From positions 558,001 to 622,000 of the forward strand of contig OY969789.1 of NCBI GenBank assembly GCA_963703085.1: a stretch of 64,000 bases of DNA. The letters are read 5' to 3'. The notes beneath the pieces were generated by a model, which searched no databases, had not been told where the DNA came from, and saw only the letters and a list, made by a program, of their open reading frames with translations. Below are positions 26,048 to 34,419 of this stretch, in pieces (position 1 is the stretch's first letter; each line of letters opens with the position of its first letter). Made by a program: the position numbers and the translations under genes. This DNA comes from DATAEG01 sp963703085 (GTDB lineage Bacteria; Actinomycetota; Actinomycetes; Mycobacteriales; Jatrophihabitantaceae).

Positions 26048-26587
26048 ATGCTCACCACCCGGTTCAGCCGGGCGGCCCTGCTCGTGTTGGTCGCGATCGC
26101 GGGAGCGGTCATCGCGGTCGCCGCACCGCACCCGGCTCGCGCCTCGGCCGCCGCGTACAAATGCGGCCAGGCGTGCACCGGCAAGGCGCCGTCATACAAC
26201 CACTGTTCGGACACCGCGCGGTTGCTCGCCAGCGTTCATCCCGACTTCCCGGGTACGCCGCCGGCCCCGCTCAAGCGGGTGGACACCAACTACACGCTGC
26301 GGGTGTACTACTCGACGCACTGCCAGACCATGTGGGGGACGGTGACCGCGAACGGGCACGGCCCGGGCTCCGGCTTCTACTACCGCACCTGCGCGATCTA
26401 CGCCCAACGCGAGAACGGCGTTGGCGGGCTGCAGTCGCGGCCCTGCGGCAGCGCGGCCGCGACGTGGACCGGGGCAATGGTGGACGACTCCGGCGGGGCC
26501 AACGTTGCCTGGGTGTCTCTTGACCTGCGGGTCTGGCGGACCAACCAGAGCGGCTGGGAGCCGTACAGCGCGGGGATGCACTACTAG
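26048..26587 (+). CDS. Secreted DUF2690-like protein
   Basis: A 179-residue exported protein. Residues 1-34 form a Sec signal peptide with cleavage near PARASA. The mature part has the DUF2690 pattern: paired cysteines in YKCGQACTGKAPSYNHC, then YTLRVYYSTHCQTMWGTV, and later Cys in RTCAIYAQRENG and SRPCGS. Six cysteines probably form disulfides. DUF2690 proteins are actinobacterial secreted or membrane-linked proteins without known function. The gene stands alone between a membrane protein gene and the convergent Cds1-like gene. Confidence 0.75.
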   Translation: MLTTRFSRAALLVLVAIAGAVIAVAAPHPARASAAAYKCGQACTGKAPSYNHCSDTARLLASVHPDFPGTPPAPLKRVDTNYTLRVYYSTHCQTMWGTVTANGHGPGSGFYYRTCAIYAQRENGVGGLQSRPCGSAAATWTGAMVDDSGGANVAWVSLDLRVWRTNQSGWEPYSAGMHY

Positions 26588-26595
26588 GTCGGCCC

Positions 26596-27699
26596 CTACC
26601 CCTCGACCCAGTGGCCCGAGGAGACGGCTTCGGCAAGCGTCTTCTCGGGCCCGGTCAGGTCCAGGCCATGGCCGGTCACCCACTCGTCGTCATAGATGGT
26701 GTGTGCGTAGCGGTCGCCGCGGTCGCACAGCAGGGTGACGATGCTGCCCTGCTCGCCGGCCGCGCGCAGTTCACACACCAGCCGCAGCGCGCCCCAGAGG
26801 TTGGTGCCGGTCGAGCCACCGGCTCGCCACCCGGTGCTGCGGTACAGGAATCGGGTCGCCGCCACCGATGCGGCATCGGACACCGACATCATCCGATCCA
26901 CCACGCGCGGCAGGAAGCTCGGCTCCACCCGCGGCCGGCCGATCCCCTCGATCCGCGAACCACAGCCCGTGACGTGCTCCGGGCGCTCGGCGTCCCATCC
27001 GTCGAAGAATGCGGAGTTCTCCGGATCGACCACACACAACCTGGTGGCCAGCCGGCGGTACCGGATGTAGCGCCCGATCGTCGCGCTCGTGCCACCGGTT
27101 CCGGCGCCCACCACCACCCAGGCCGGAACGGGGTGCCGCTCGTCGGCGAGCTGGCTGAACGTCGACTCGGCGATGTTGTTGTTGCCCCGCCAGTCGGTGG
27201 CCCGCTCGGCGTAGGTGAACTGGTCGAGGTAGTGACCGTTGCACTCGTCGACGAGTCGCTGCGCCTCCGCATACAGAGTGGTCGGGTCGTCGACGAGGTG
27301 ACAGCGGCCGCCCTCCCGTTCGATGAGCGCGATCTTCTCCGCACTGGTCGTGCGCGGCATCACCGCGACGAACCTCAGTCCGAGGATGCGCGCGAAGTAC
27401 GCCTCGGAGACCGCCGTCGAGCCCGAGGACGCCTCGATCACCGTGGTGCCCTCGGTGATCCAGCCGTTGCACAGCCCATAGAGGAACAGCGACCGGGCCA
27501 GCCGGTGCTTCAGCGAGCCGGTCGGGTGCGTCGACTCGTCCTTCAGGTACAGCTCGATCCCCCACTGCGGCGGCAGCGGGAAGGCCATCAGATGGGTGTC
27601 GGCGGAGCGGGTCGCGTCCGCCTCGACCCGGCGGATCGCCTCGTCCACCCAGGCTCGTGACACCGGGTCGGATCGGTCCACGTCCCGGGTCACGTCCAC
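26596..27699 (-). CDS. PLP-dependent cysteine synthase family protein, Cds1-like
   Basis: About 367 residues. The fold is that of cysteine synthase/cystathionine beta-synthase, with the PLP Lys in STHPTGSLKHRLARSL, the substrate loop EASSGSTAVSEAY, and the Gly-rich phosphate loop VVGAGTGGTSATIGRY. The N-terminal head, the longer DEAIRRVEADATRSADTHL stretch and the late RAGGSTGTNLWGAL match the Cds1 group. In M. tuberculosis that group degrades cysteine to sulfide, pyruvate and ammonia. A true biosynthetic CysK role is less likely. Several GTG codons at 27708, 27699 and 27693 could start it; I chose 27699 because GGGTGG precedes it. An in-frame TTG at 27729 is also possible. Confidence 0.82.
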   Translation of the reverse strand: MDVTRDVDRSDPVSRAWVDEAIRRVEADATRSADTHLMAFPLPPQWGIELYLKDESTHPTGSLKHRLARSLFLYGLCNGWITEGTTVIEASSGSTAVSEAYFARILGLRFVAVMPRTTSAEKIALIEREGGRCHLVDDPTTLYAEAQRLVDECNGHYLDQFTYAERATDWRGNNNIAESTFSQLADERHPVPAWVVVGAGTGGTSATIGRYIRYRRLATRLCVVDPENSAFFDGWDAERPEHVTGCGSRIEGIGRPRVEPSFLPRVVDRMMSVSDAASVAATRFLYRSTGWRAGGSTGTNLWGALRLVCELRAAGEQGSIVTLLCDRGDRYAHTIYDDEWVTGHGLDLTGPEKTLAEAVSSGHWVEG

Positions 27700-27759
27700 G
27701 CGCGCCACCCTAATCCCGCGGCCCTGCAATTGCCGGCGGTGTGAGTTGCCCGACCGGGC

Positions 27760-28347
27760 TCACGGATGGATCTGGACGACGCGCCCGAGCTTCGAGAGGT
27801 CCAGCCGCTCGGTCTGAGCGGCGAACAAGATCTCGGCGTAGCTGGTACGGACAACGGTCAGGATGAGCACCGGGACGTGCGACACGCAGGCGCTCAGCGG
27901 CGCGTTTGCCGGGCACGAGTGCGGGCAGGTGAAAAGCCCTGCCGTCCTCACGATCTGGATGGCCCACACGCGGGCCGCTTCCTGCGATCCGCCGGCGCCG
28001 AACTGCTCGTCGACCGCGCCTTGGGTGGTGGCCACCGCGGTGGCCCGGTACCCGCCGCCACCGCACCCGTCCACCTGCTGCTGCGCAACCCGGACCAGCG
28101 CAGCACGGGTCGTCGCGCTGATGTCGGCCGACGGATTGGCGCTGTGCCGGGTGACTGTGCGCACCACCGGAATGGCCGCCACGAGCGCGACCACGAGCAC
28201 ACTGGCTGCGATCGCCAGCCACGGTATCCGTCGGTGTGGACCGGCGACCTGCCTCAGCGCCGAATCCAAGTCCGGCGCGGTCGGCCGGTCGGTGCGCCAC
28301 CGCGCACCCGCGTCGTGCAGCAGTGTGTCGAGCTGGTCGTCCATCAT
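27760..28347 (-). CDS. Membrane anti-sigma-factor-like protein
   Basis: A 195-residue protein with a short N-terminal cytoplasmic region (about residues 1-40), one helix (IPWLAIAASVLVVALVAAIPVV), and an outer domain with five cysteines, including the TCPHSCPANAPLSAC stretch. It overlaps the ECF sigma gene upstream by four bases (ATGA), the standard arrangement of a sigma/anti-sigma pair. No HxxxCxxC zinc motif is seen in the cytoplasmic part. The anti-sigma role is inferred from position and topology, not from a recognised domain. The C-terminus reads LDLSKLGRVVQIHP, and a similar stretch occurs upstream of the sigma gene. Confidence 0.65.
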   Translation of the reverse strand: MMDDQLDTLLHDAGARWRTDRPTAPDLDSALRQVAGPHRRIPWLAIAASVLVVALVAAIPVVRTVTRHSANPSADISATTRAALVRVAQQQVDGCGGGGYRATAVATTQGAVDEQFGAGGSQEAARVWAIQIVRTAGLFTCPHSCPANAPLSACVSHVPVLILTVVRTSYAEILFAAQTERLDLSKLGRVVQIHP

Positions 28348-28856
28348 CGGTAGTCCTCTCCGAGCGTGCTGCGCAGCCGGACTCGAGCGTCCGCGAGCGT
28401 CGACTTGACCGTTCCCTCCGCGCAGTCCATCGCTGCGGCAACCTCGGTGACCGGCAGTCCGAGGTAGTAGTAGAGCTCGACAGCCAGCCGCTGGCGATCA
28501 GTCAGGGTTGCAACGGAACGCGCAAGGTCCATGGCAGCGCTCGAATCCGTCGCCAGCACCGCCGAGTCACGATTGGGCAACGACGCATCCGGACGAGCAC
28601 GCCGCCAGGACTTGCGCGCGACGTTGGCCGTGATCGTCAACAGCCAGGCTCTGGCGGAGCCGCGCGCCGGGTCGAACTGCGCACGCCGCCGCCAGGCCAG
28701 GTCGAGAGCGTCCTGCAGCACGTCCTCCCACTCACCCGGCACAGCCAGCCGAGATGCCAGACCGGCCATGTCCGACCAGTGCGGGCGCATCCAGTCGGCG
28801 AAGCCCGCCTCGGTCGGCGACGCGGCAGCCAGCAACGGCTCAGTTGTCGCCGGCAT
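28344..28856 (-). CDS. ECF-type RNA polymerase sigma factor
   Basis: A 170-residue extracytoplasmic-function sigma factor. Region 2 runs from about residue 20 (WSDMAGLASRLAVPGEWEDVLQDALDLAWRRRAQFD...SARAWLLTITANVARKSWRR) and region 4 covers the last 60 residues (LTDRQRLAVELYYYLGLPVTEVAAAMDCAEGTVKSTLADAR). I use ATG 28856, just before the conserved part; ATG 28892 is also in frame. The following anti-sigma-like gene overlaps its stop. The inducing signal is unknown. Confidence 0.9.
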   Translation of the reverse strand: MPATTEPLLAAASPTEAGFADWMRPHWSDMAGLASRLAVPGEWEDVLQDALDLAWRRRAQFDPARGSARAWLLTITANVARKSWRRARPDASLPNRDSAVLATDSSAAMDLARSVATLTDRQRLAVELYYYLGLPVTEVAAAMDCAEGTVKSTLADARVRLRSTLGEDYR

Positions 28857-28976
28857 CGAAATGTGCTGCACACCTGTATCTATCCACGCCATGGGCAATC
28901 GGTTGGCTCCGATTCGGCGACGATCACGAACTTGACCACTCTGCGGTGGTCGGCGTCGCACCACCGGCGGCCAGTT

Positions 28977-29021
28977 CGGCTGCATGACGACGTGGCCCAG
29001 TCGGCTCAGGTCAAACCGGTT
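28977..29021 (-). pseudogene. Possible remnant of an anti-sigma gene 3' end
   Basis: In the 187-base gap between the HAD phosphatase gene and the sigma gene, the frame reads NRFDLSRLGHVVMQP. This resembles the C-terminus of the anti-sigma-like protein 0.7 kb downstream (ERLDLSKLGRVVQIHP): 9 of 15 aligned residues are identical and most others similar. No longer gene surrounds it. It may be what is left of a duplicated sigma/anti-sigma unit, but the match is short. Confidence 0.35.
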
Positions 29022-29043
29022 CCGCCGAGACCGACCGTCAGCA

Positions 29044-29709
29044 CTAGGCGGCTTCGAGCAGTGCCGCCTGCACCGCCGCGGGAGTGGCGTAGACGGCTCG
29101 GGCGCCTGCGGCGACCAGCTCGCCGGGTGCACCGTATCCCCAGCCGGCGCCGAGGCAGTCGATGCCGTGTTCGGCGGCACCTTCGACGTCATGCCGACGA
29201 TCCCCGACCATCAGCACATCGGCGCGGGCCGGCTGGCCCAGGCGGCGCAGTGCCTCACCCACCACGAGCGACTTGGTGCGCCGCAGCCCGTCGAAGGTGT
29301 CACCGCAGATCGTTGCGAAGTAGTCGGCCAGACCCAACTTGTGCATGATCGCCTCGGCGCTCGCTTCCGGCTTGCTGGTCGCCAGGCCGAGTACCACGCC
29401 CGCGGCCTGCAACGACCTGACCAGCTCGGGCGCGCCGTCGAAGGCCTCGGTGAGATACATACCGCCGCCCGGGCCGTACCGCTCGCGATAGGACGCGATC
29501 ACCGGCGTGACCATGGCCGTGCCGATCAGTGGCGGCAACGTGTCGTAGAACGGCGGACCCAGCAGCGTGCGCTCGGTTTCGGCATCCAGCTGCGGTAGCC
29601 CGTGATCGGCGAACGCCGCGCGCAGGCAGCCGAGAATGCCGACTGCGGAATCGCTGAGCGTGCCGTCCAGGTCGAACAGGACCACGGCCGGCAGTGGCGG
29701 CGGCACCAC
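29044..29709 (-). CDS. HAD-family phosphatase (phosphoglycolate-phosphatase-like)
   Basis: A 221-residue haloacid-dehalogenase-fold hydrolase. Motif I is VVLFDLDGTLSDSA with the nucleophile and acid Asp at about residues 13 and 15. Motif II is LGLATSKPE, motif III the Lys in RRTKSLV, and motif IV VLMVGDRRHDVEGA. The four-helix cap between motifs I and II is of the PGP/beta-phosphoglucomutase type. It starts with GTG 29709 directly after the stop of the enoyl-CoA hydratase gene, so the two are co-transcribed. Substrates of this class cannot be predicted from motifs. Confidence 0.88.
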   Translation of the reverse strand: MVPPPLPAVVLFDLDGTLSDSAVGILGCLRAAFADHGLPQLDAETERTLLGPPFYDTLPPLIGTAMVTPVIASYRERYGPGGGMYLTEAFDGAPELVRSLQAAGVVLGLATSKPEASAEAIMHKLGLADYFATICGDTFDGLRRTKSLVVGEALRRLGQPARADVLMVGDRRHDVEGAAEHGIDCLGAGWGYGAPGELVAAGARAVYATPAAVQAALLEAA

Positions 29710-30501
29710 TCAGCGGCCCACGAACTCGGCGTGGCCGGGCCCGTTCTGGACGAAGGAGCTCATCCCGCGGGCCCGGTCCTCGGTGCCGAACAGCTCTGCG
29801 AAGTGCCGGGACTCCAGCGCGAGCCCGTCGGCCAGCGTGCCGTCCAGGCCGGTGTCGATCGCGTGCTTGGCAGCGCGCAGCGCCAACGCCGCCGCTCCGG
29901 CGAACTGCCGCCCCCAGCGCAGCGCCGTCTCGTACACCTCGGTGGCTGGGACCACCTCATCCACGAGGCCGATCGCCAGCGCCTCGTCGGCGGCGACGAA
30001 CCGGCCGGTGAAGATCAGGTCCTTGGCCCGGGCCGGGCCGATCAGCCGGGCCAGCCGCTGCGTGCCGCCCATACCGGGCAGCACACCGAGCAGCACTTCC
30101 GGCTGCCCCCACTTCGCATTGTCGGCGCTGACCCGTCGGTCGGCGGTGAGCGCCAACTCGCAGCCGCCGCCGAGCGCATAGCCGGTGACGGCAGCGACGA
30201 CGGGCTTCGGGATTTGGGCCAGCGAGTCGATCGCGGACATGATCCCCGGCGCCTTGGCCGACATGGTTGCCTGGCCCATCTGGGCCATCTCTTTGACGTC
30301 CGCTCCGGCGGCGAACACTTTCTCGCCGCCGTAAATGACCACCGCCCGGACGGTGTCGTCCGCGGAGACCTCGGCCGCGGCGGCGCGCAACTCCTCCTGC
30401 AGCGCCAGGTTGAGCGCGTTCATCGGCGGGCGGTCCAGCCGGATGGTGGCCACTGCCCCGTCGCTCTGGTCGTCCCGGTCGATGCGCAGCAGCTCAGCCA
30501 T
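29710..30501 (-). CDS. Enoyl-CoA hydratase/isomerase family protein
   Basis: A 263-residue crotonase-fold enzyme from ATG 30501. IRLDRPPMNALNLALQEEL and the oxyanion-hole segment VFAAGADVKEMAQMG are followed by VTGYALGGGCELALTADRRV. The two acidic positions expected of hydratases are seen in the GGGCELALTADR and WGQPEVLLGVLPGMGGTQRL stretches, so it is probably a true enoyl-CoA hydratase of beta-oxidation. It is followed immediately by the HAD gene. An in-frame ATG at 30561 would place the start inside the 56-bp repeat and is rejected. Confidence 0.9.
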   Translation of the reverse strand: MAELLRIDRDDQSDGAVATIRLDRPPMNALNLALQEELRAAAAEVSADDTVRAVVIYGGEKVFAAGADVKEMAQMGQATMSAKAPGIMSAIDSLAQIPKPVVAAVTGYALGGGCELALTADRRVSADNAKWGQPEVLLGVLPGMGGTQRLARLIGPARAKDLIFTGRFVAADEALAIGLVDEVVPATEVYETALRWGRQFAGAAALALRAAKHAIDTGLDGTLADGLALESRHFAELFGTEDRARGMSSFVQNGPGHAEFVGR

Positions 30502-30535
30502 GCCTCGCAGCCTAATCGGCGGCGCGCCCGGCCTT

Positions 30536-30591
30536 GGTTGGCCCCGGAGCAGGGGCGACACGCCGTGAAGGCCCCGGCAGAGGGGCCAACC
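30536..30591. repeat. 56-bp palindrome-ended repeat, copy 2
   Basis: It has the same 56-base length, 10-base inverted ends (GGTTGGCCCC/GGGGCCAACC) and central ACACGCCG as the copy at 10352-10407. It lies between the enoyl-CoA hydratase gene and the end of the ABC ATPase gene, which are on the same strand. Confidence 0.75.
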
Positions 30592-30601
30592 ATGCCGTTG
30601 G

Positions 30602-31426
30602 TCAGCGGGCGCGGGCGTACCAGCGACCGTCCGAGCGCTGCACGGTCAGCGGCAACTCGAACGTCTCCGACAGCACGTCGGCGGTGAGCACGTCACCGAG
30701 CAGGCCCGCGGCGACTGCTCGGCCTTCCTTCAACAGCAGCGCATGGGTCGACCCGACCGGGATCTCCTCGACGTGGTGGGTGACCAGCACGCTGGCCGGC
30801 GCATCGGCATCGTTGGCGAGTCTGGTCAGCCGGCGCAGCAGATCCTCCCGACCGCCGAGGTCCATCCCGGCGGCCGGCTCGTCGAGCAGCAACAGTTCCG
30901 GGTCGGTCATCAAGGCGCGCGCGATCTGCACGCGCTTGCGCTCCCCCTCGCTGAGCGTGCCGAACGTGCGATCGGCCAGCTCGCCGACGCCCATCCGGGT
31001 CAGCAAGCGCCTGGCCCGGCGCGCATCGGCCCGGCCGTAGGCCTCCCGCCACCTTCCGACGACGGAGTAGCCGGCGCTGATCACCACGTCCAGGACGGTC
31101 TCCTGCGACGGGATGCGGGTGGCGAACGCTGCGCTGGTGATGCCGATCCGGGGCCGCAACTCGAAGACGTCCACCCCGCCCAACCGCTCGCCGAGCACGT
31201 ACGCCACCCCGCCGGTGGGGTGCAGCAGCGCGCCGGCAATCTGCAGCAGCGTCGTCTTACCGGCCCCGTTCGGGCCCAGCACCACCCAGCGTTCGTCCAG
31301 CTCGACGGTCCAGTCGATCGAGTCCAACAGCAGCTTCTGCCCACGCCGCACCGTGACGCCAACCAGCTGCAGAACGGCGTCCGGGTTGACGTCTGTGTCG
31401 GAAAAGGGGGGCGGCACGGTGCCCAT
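30602..31426 (-). CDS. ABC transporter ATP-binding protein, stand-alone
   Basis: A 274-residue ATPase. Walker A is GPNGAGKTT (about residues 52-60), the Q-loop region ITSAAFATRI, the signature LSEGERKRV, Walker B LLLLDEPAAGMDL, and the H-loop VLVTHHVEEIP. The replacement of LSGGQ by LSEGE and the HHVEEIP ending resemble the YlmA/ModF-like ATPases that often occur without a permease. No membrane partner or binding protein is adjacent. It is divergent from glgX, sharing an 85-base control region. Confidence 0.88.
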   Translation of the reverse strand: MGTVPPPFSDTDVNPDAVLQLVGVTVRRGQKLLLDSIDWTVELDERWVVLGPNGAGKTTLLQIAGALLHPTGGVAYVLGERLGGVDVFELRPRIGITSAAFATRIPSQETVLDVVISAGYSVVGRWREAYGRADARRARRLLTRMGVGELADRTFGTLSEGERKRVQIARALMTDPELLLLDEPAAGMDLGGREDLLRRLTRLANDADAPASVLVTHHVEEIPVGSTHALLLKEGRAVAAGLLGDVLTADVLSETFELPLTVQRSDGRWYARAR

Positions 31427-31511
31427 CCAACCTGATCAACCTGAGCGATGGCACTGGCCCACAGCCCGCGTCCGTGATCAGCGGGCGCAGGACGCTACAG
31501 TCCGCAGTCTC

Positions 31512-33635
31512 ATGTCTGCCGATCCGCGCGCCGACAGCCCGACCGCCGCGTGGCCGGGCCGGCCGTTCCCGCTCGGTGCCACCTGGGACGGGGAAGGCAC
31601 CAATATCGCGGTGTGGTCCACCACCGCGACGGCAGCCGGTGTCTCGCTGTTCGCCGCCGACGGCGCCGAGACGTACCTCCCGCTCACCGAGAAGACCTTC
31701 AACATCTGGCACGGGTACCTGCCCGGCGTCGGACCCGGACAACGCTACGGCTTCCGCTTCGACGGGCCGAACGATCCCTCCCACGGACTGTTCCACCAAC
31801 CGTCGAAGCTGCTGCTGGACCCCTACGCGCGGGTAGTGGAAGGCGACTTCGACGACCACCCGAGCGTGTATCCGGGCAGCGCCGAGGACTCCGCTGCGCA
31901 CGTGCCGCGCTCGGTGATCCTGCACGACGCCTTCCCGTGGGGCGACGACCACCGGCCGGATACGCCCTGGGAAGACACCGTCATCTACGAGCTGCACGTG
32001 AAGGGGTTCACCGCGCAGCTGCCCGGCGTCCCCGAACCGTTGCGCGGCACCTATGCCGGCCTCGCGCATCCGGCTGCGGTGAACCACCTCCGTGCGCTCG
32101 GCGTCACCGCCGTCGAACTGATGCCGGTCCACCAGTTCGTCACGGAACCGGCAATCCAGAGACGCGGCCTGACGAACTACTGGGGCTACAACTCGATCGG
32201 ATTCTTCGCCCCGCACGCCGCGTACGCCTCGCGGCACAGCAGCGACGCAGCCGACGCGGTGCGAGAGTTCAAAGCGATGGTCCGCACGCTGCACGCAGCG
32301 GGTATCGAAGTGATCCTCGATGTCGTCTACAACCACACCGGTGAGGGTGACGAGACCGGGCCGGTGCTGTGCTTCCGCGGGATCGACAATCCCTCTTACT
32401 ACCGTGCCGATGCGCACGACCCGGCCGCGTACATCGACTACACCGGCTGCGGGAACACGCTCGACGTACGCCGGCCGTTCGTACTGCAGCTGGTGCTGGA
32501 TTCGCTGCGTTACTGGGTCACCGAGATGCATGTGGACGGATTCCGCTTCGACCTCGCCGCCGCCCTCGCCCGCTCGCTGCACGACGTCGACAAGCTGTCG
32601 GCGTTCTTCGACACCATCCACCAGGACCCGATCGTCAGCCAGGTGAAGCTGATCGCCGAGCCGTGGGACGTGGGCCGCGGCGGATACCAGCTCGGCGAGT
32701 TCCCACCGCTGTGGACGGAGTGGAACGGCAAGTACCGAGACACGGTGCGGTCGTTCTGGAACCGCGGCGACGGCGGCGTGCGCGATCTCGCCTACCGGCT
32801 GTCCGGCTCGTCCGACCTCTACGGAGACGACGGCAGATTGCCCTTTGCCTCGATCAACTTCGTCACCGCGCACGATGGCTTCACCCTGCGCGACCTCGTC
32901 TCGTACGAGCGCAAGCACAACGACGCGAACGGTGAAGGCAACCGGGACGGCACCGACGACAACCGCTCCACCAACTTCGGCGTTGAGGGTGAGACCGATG
33001 ACCCTGCGGTGCGTGCTTTGCGGCTGCGGCAAGCGCGCAGCCTGCTTGCCACGCTGCTGCTGTCCACCGGCGTGCCGATGCTCACCGCTGGCGACGAGCG
33101 CTGGCGCACCCAGGGTGGCAACAACAATCCCTACGTGCAGGACAACCCGACGTCCTGGATCGACTGGACCAACACCGCCGAGGCCACTGACCTGACCGCG
33201 ATGGCCACTTCGCTGATCATGCTGCGGCGACGCTCCCCCGTGCTGCGCCAACGCGTCTTCTTCGAGGGTCGTCCAGTGGCCGCCGGCGATGGGTGCAAGG
33301 ACCTCGCCTGGTTCGACGTCACTGGCGCAGAGCTGCAGGACGGGCACTGGTTCGATCCGTCACTGCACACCATCGCGATGTATCTGGACGGTCGCGGACT
33401 GCGCCACCGGGACGCCCGCAACCAGCGCATCGTCGACGACTCGTACCTGTTGGTGTTGCATGCCGGCACTGAGCCGATCAGCGTTAACCTGCCGGGCAGC
33501 CCATGGGCAACGAGGTACACCGCCGTGCTGGACACCAGCCGGCCGGGCGGCACACCGGACACGGAGCAACTCAGCGCCGGGCACAGCTACTGGCTGGAGG
33601 CACACACCGTCTGGCTAATGCGCGCCCTCCACTGA
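31512..33635 (+). CDS. glgX: Glycogen debranching enzyme GlgX
   Basis: A 707-residue GH13 (isoamylase-type) enzyme that cuts alpha-1,6 branches of limit-digested glycogen. The N-terminal CBM48 domain (LGATWDGEGTNIAVWSTTA) is followed by the barrel with VILDVVYNHTGEG. The nucleophile is about Asp347 in VDGFRFDLAAAL, the acid/base about Glu383 in LIAEPWD, and the third carboxylate lies in NFVTAHDGF. The stretch with CGNTLDVRRPFV and NRDGTDDNRS is typical of GlgX. I start it at ATG 31512; a TACAGT -10-like hexamer ends 10 bases upstream, implying a very short leader. No other glycogen genes are adjacent. Confidence 0.95.
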   Translation: MSADPRADSPTAAWPGRPFPLGATWDGEGTNIAVWSTTATAAGVSLFAADGAETYLPLTEKTFNIWHGYLPGVGPGQRYGFRFDGPNDPSHGLFHQPSKLLLDPYARVVEGDFDDHPSVYPGSAEDSAAHVPRSVILHDAFPWGDDHRPDTPWEDTVIYELHVKGFTAQLPGVPEPLRGTYAGLAHPAAVNHLRALGVTAVELMPVHQFVTEPAIQRRGLTNYWGYNSIGFFAPHAAYASRHSSDAADAVREFKAMVRTLHAAGIEVILDVVYNHTGEGDETGPVLCFRGIDNPSYYRADAHDPAAYIDYTGCGNTLDVRRPFVLQLVLDSLRYWVTEMHVDGFRFDLAAALARSLHDVDKLSAFFDTIHQDPIVSQVKLIAEPWDVGRGGYQLGEFPPLWTEWNGKYRDTVRSFWNRGDGGVRDLAYRLSGSSDLYGDDGRLPFASINFVTAHDGFTLRDLVSYERKHNDANGEGNRDGTDDNRSTNFGVEGETDDPAVRALRLRQARSLLATLLLSTGVPMLTAGDERWRTQGGNNNPYVQDNPTSWIDWTNTAEATDLTAMATSLIMLRRRSPVLRQRVFFEGRPVAAGDGCKDLAWFDVTGAELQDGHWFDPSLHTIAMYLDGRGLRHRDARNQRIVDDSYLLVLHAGTEPISVNLPGSPWATRYTAVLDTSRPGGTPDTEQLSAGHSYWLEAHTVWLMRALH

Positions 33636-33657
33636 GTCCGGAGCAACCCCGCGGCGG

Positions 33658-34242
33658 TTACCGGTACAGCTCGTGCTTGCCGATGTACTGCACCACGCCG
33701 TCGGGAACCAGGTACCAGATGGGTCGGCCGTCGGTGACGCGTTCGCGCACCGCACTGGACGAGATCGCCATGGCTGGGACATCGATCAGCGTCACCGAGT
33801 CGACCGGCAGGTGCGCGTCGGAGAGTTCGTAGTCCGGTCTGGTGACCCCGACGAAATGCGCGAGGCCCAGCACCGAGTCGGCTTCCTTCCACGACAGGAT
33901 CGCGGCCAGCGCGTCGGCGCCGGTGATGAAGAACAGCTCGGCGCCCGGACGCTGCGTCGCGATGTCGCGGATGGTGTCCACGGTGTACGTCGGGCCGCCG
34001 CGGTCGATGTCCACCCGGCTCACCCAGAACCGCGGATTGGACGCGGTCGCGATCACCGCCATGAGATAGCGGTGCTCGGCCGCGCTGACCTTACGGTCGG
34101 ACTTCTGATACGGCTCGCCGGTCGGGACGAAGATGACCTCGTCCAGGTCGAACCGGTCGGCCACTTCGCTGGCCGCGACGAGGTGACCGTGATGGATCGG
34201 GTCGAACGTGCCGCCCATGATGCCCACCCGGCCGGTTGTCAT
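33658..34242 (-). CDS. nadD: Nicotinate-nucleotide adenylyltransferase
   Basis: A 194-residue nucleotidyltransferase that makes deamido-NAD from nicotinate mononucleotide and ATP. The active-site GGTFDPIHHGHL is at residues 10-21. FVPTGEPYQKSDRKVSAAEHRYLM, the YTVDTIRDI helix and the ISSSAVRER motif near the C-terminus are all present. ATG 34242 is supported by the immediate start of the conserved fold; upstream frame extension is not conserved. In relatives it precedes rsfS; here rsfS is 24.6 kb away, while both keep the same orientation. Convergent with glgX, 22 bases apart. Confidence 0.95.
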   Translation of the reverse strand: MTTGRVGIMGGTFDPIHHGHLVAASEVADRFDLDEVIFVPTGEPYQKSDRKVSAAEHRYLMAVIATASNPRFWVSRVDIDRGGPTYTVDTIRDIATQRPGAELFFITGADALAAILSWKEADSVLGLAHFVGVTRPDYELSDAHLPVDSVTLIDVPAMAISSSAVRERVTDGRPIWYLVPDGVVQYIGKHELYR

Positions 34243-34419
34243 GCCGAGGATCGTACGAGGCGGCCGGCTGCGGGGTACGGCTGGCACGAGTACGAGACGG
34301 CTGGGTGCCGCCCTGGAAACCGGGCCGTCTGTCGCCGAGGCTGGACGCATGATCGCCACCGGGGCTTCTCATCACCGGTGTTGTGCTGCGCAGACGCGAC
34401 GTGTGAACGTTGAGCCGAC

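Noticed and set aside
31257..33347. Long open frame (about 696 codons) antisense to glgX and the ABC ATPase gene
   Set aside because: It overlaps a clear GH13 enzyme, has no recognisable protein signature, and is the kind of open antisense frame that GC-rich codon bias produces.
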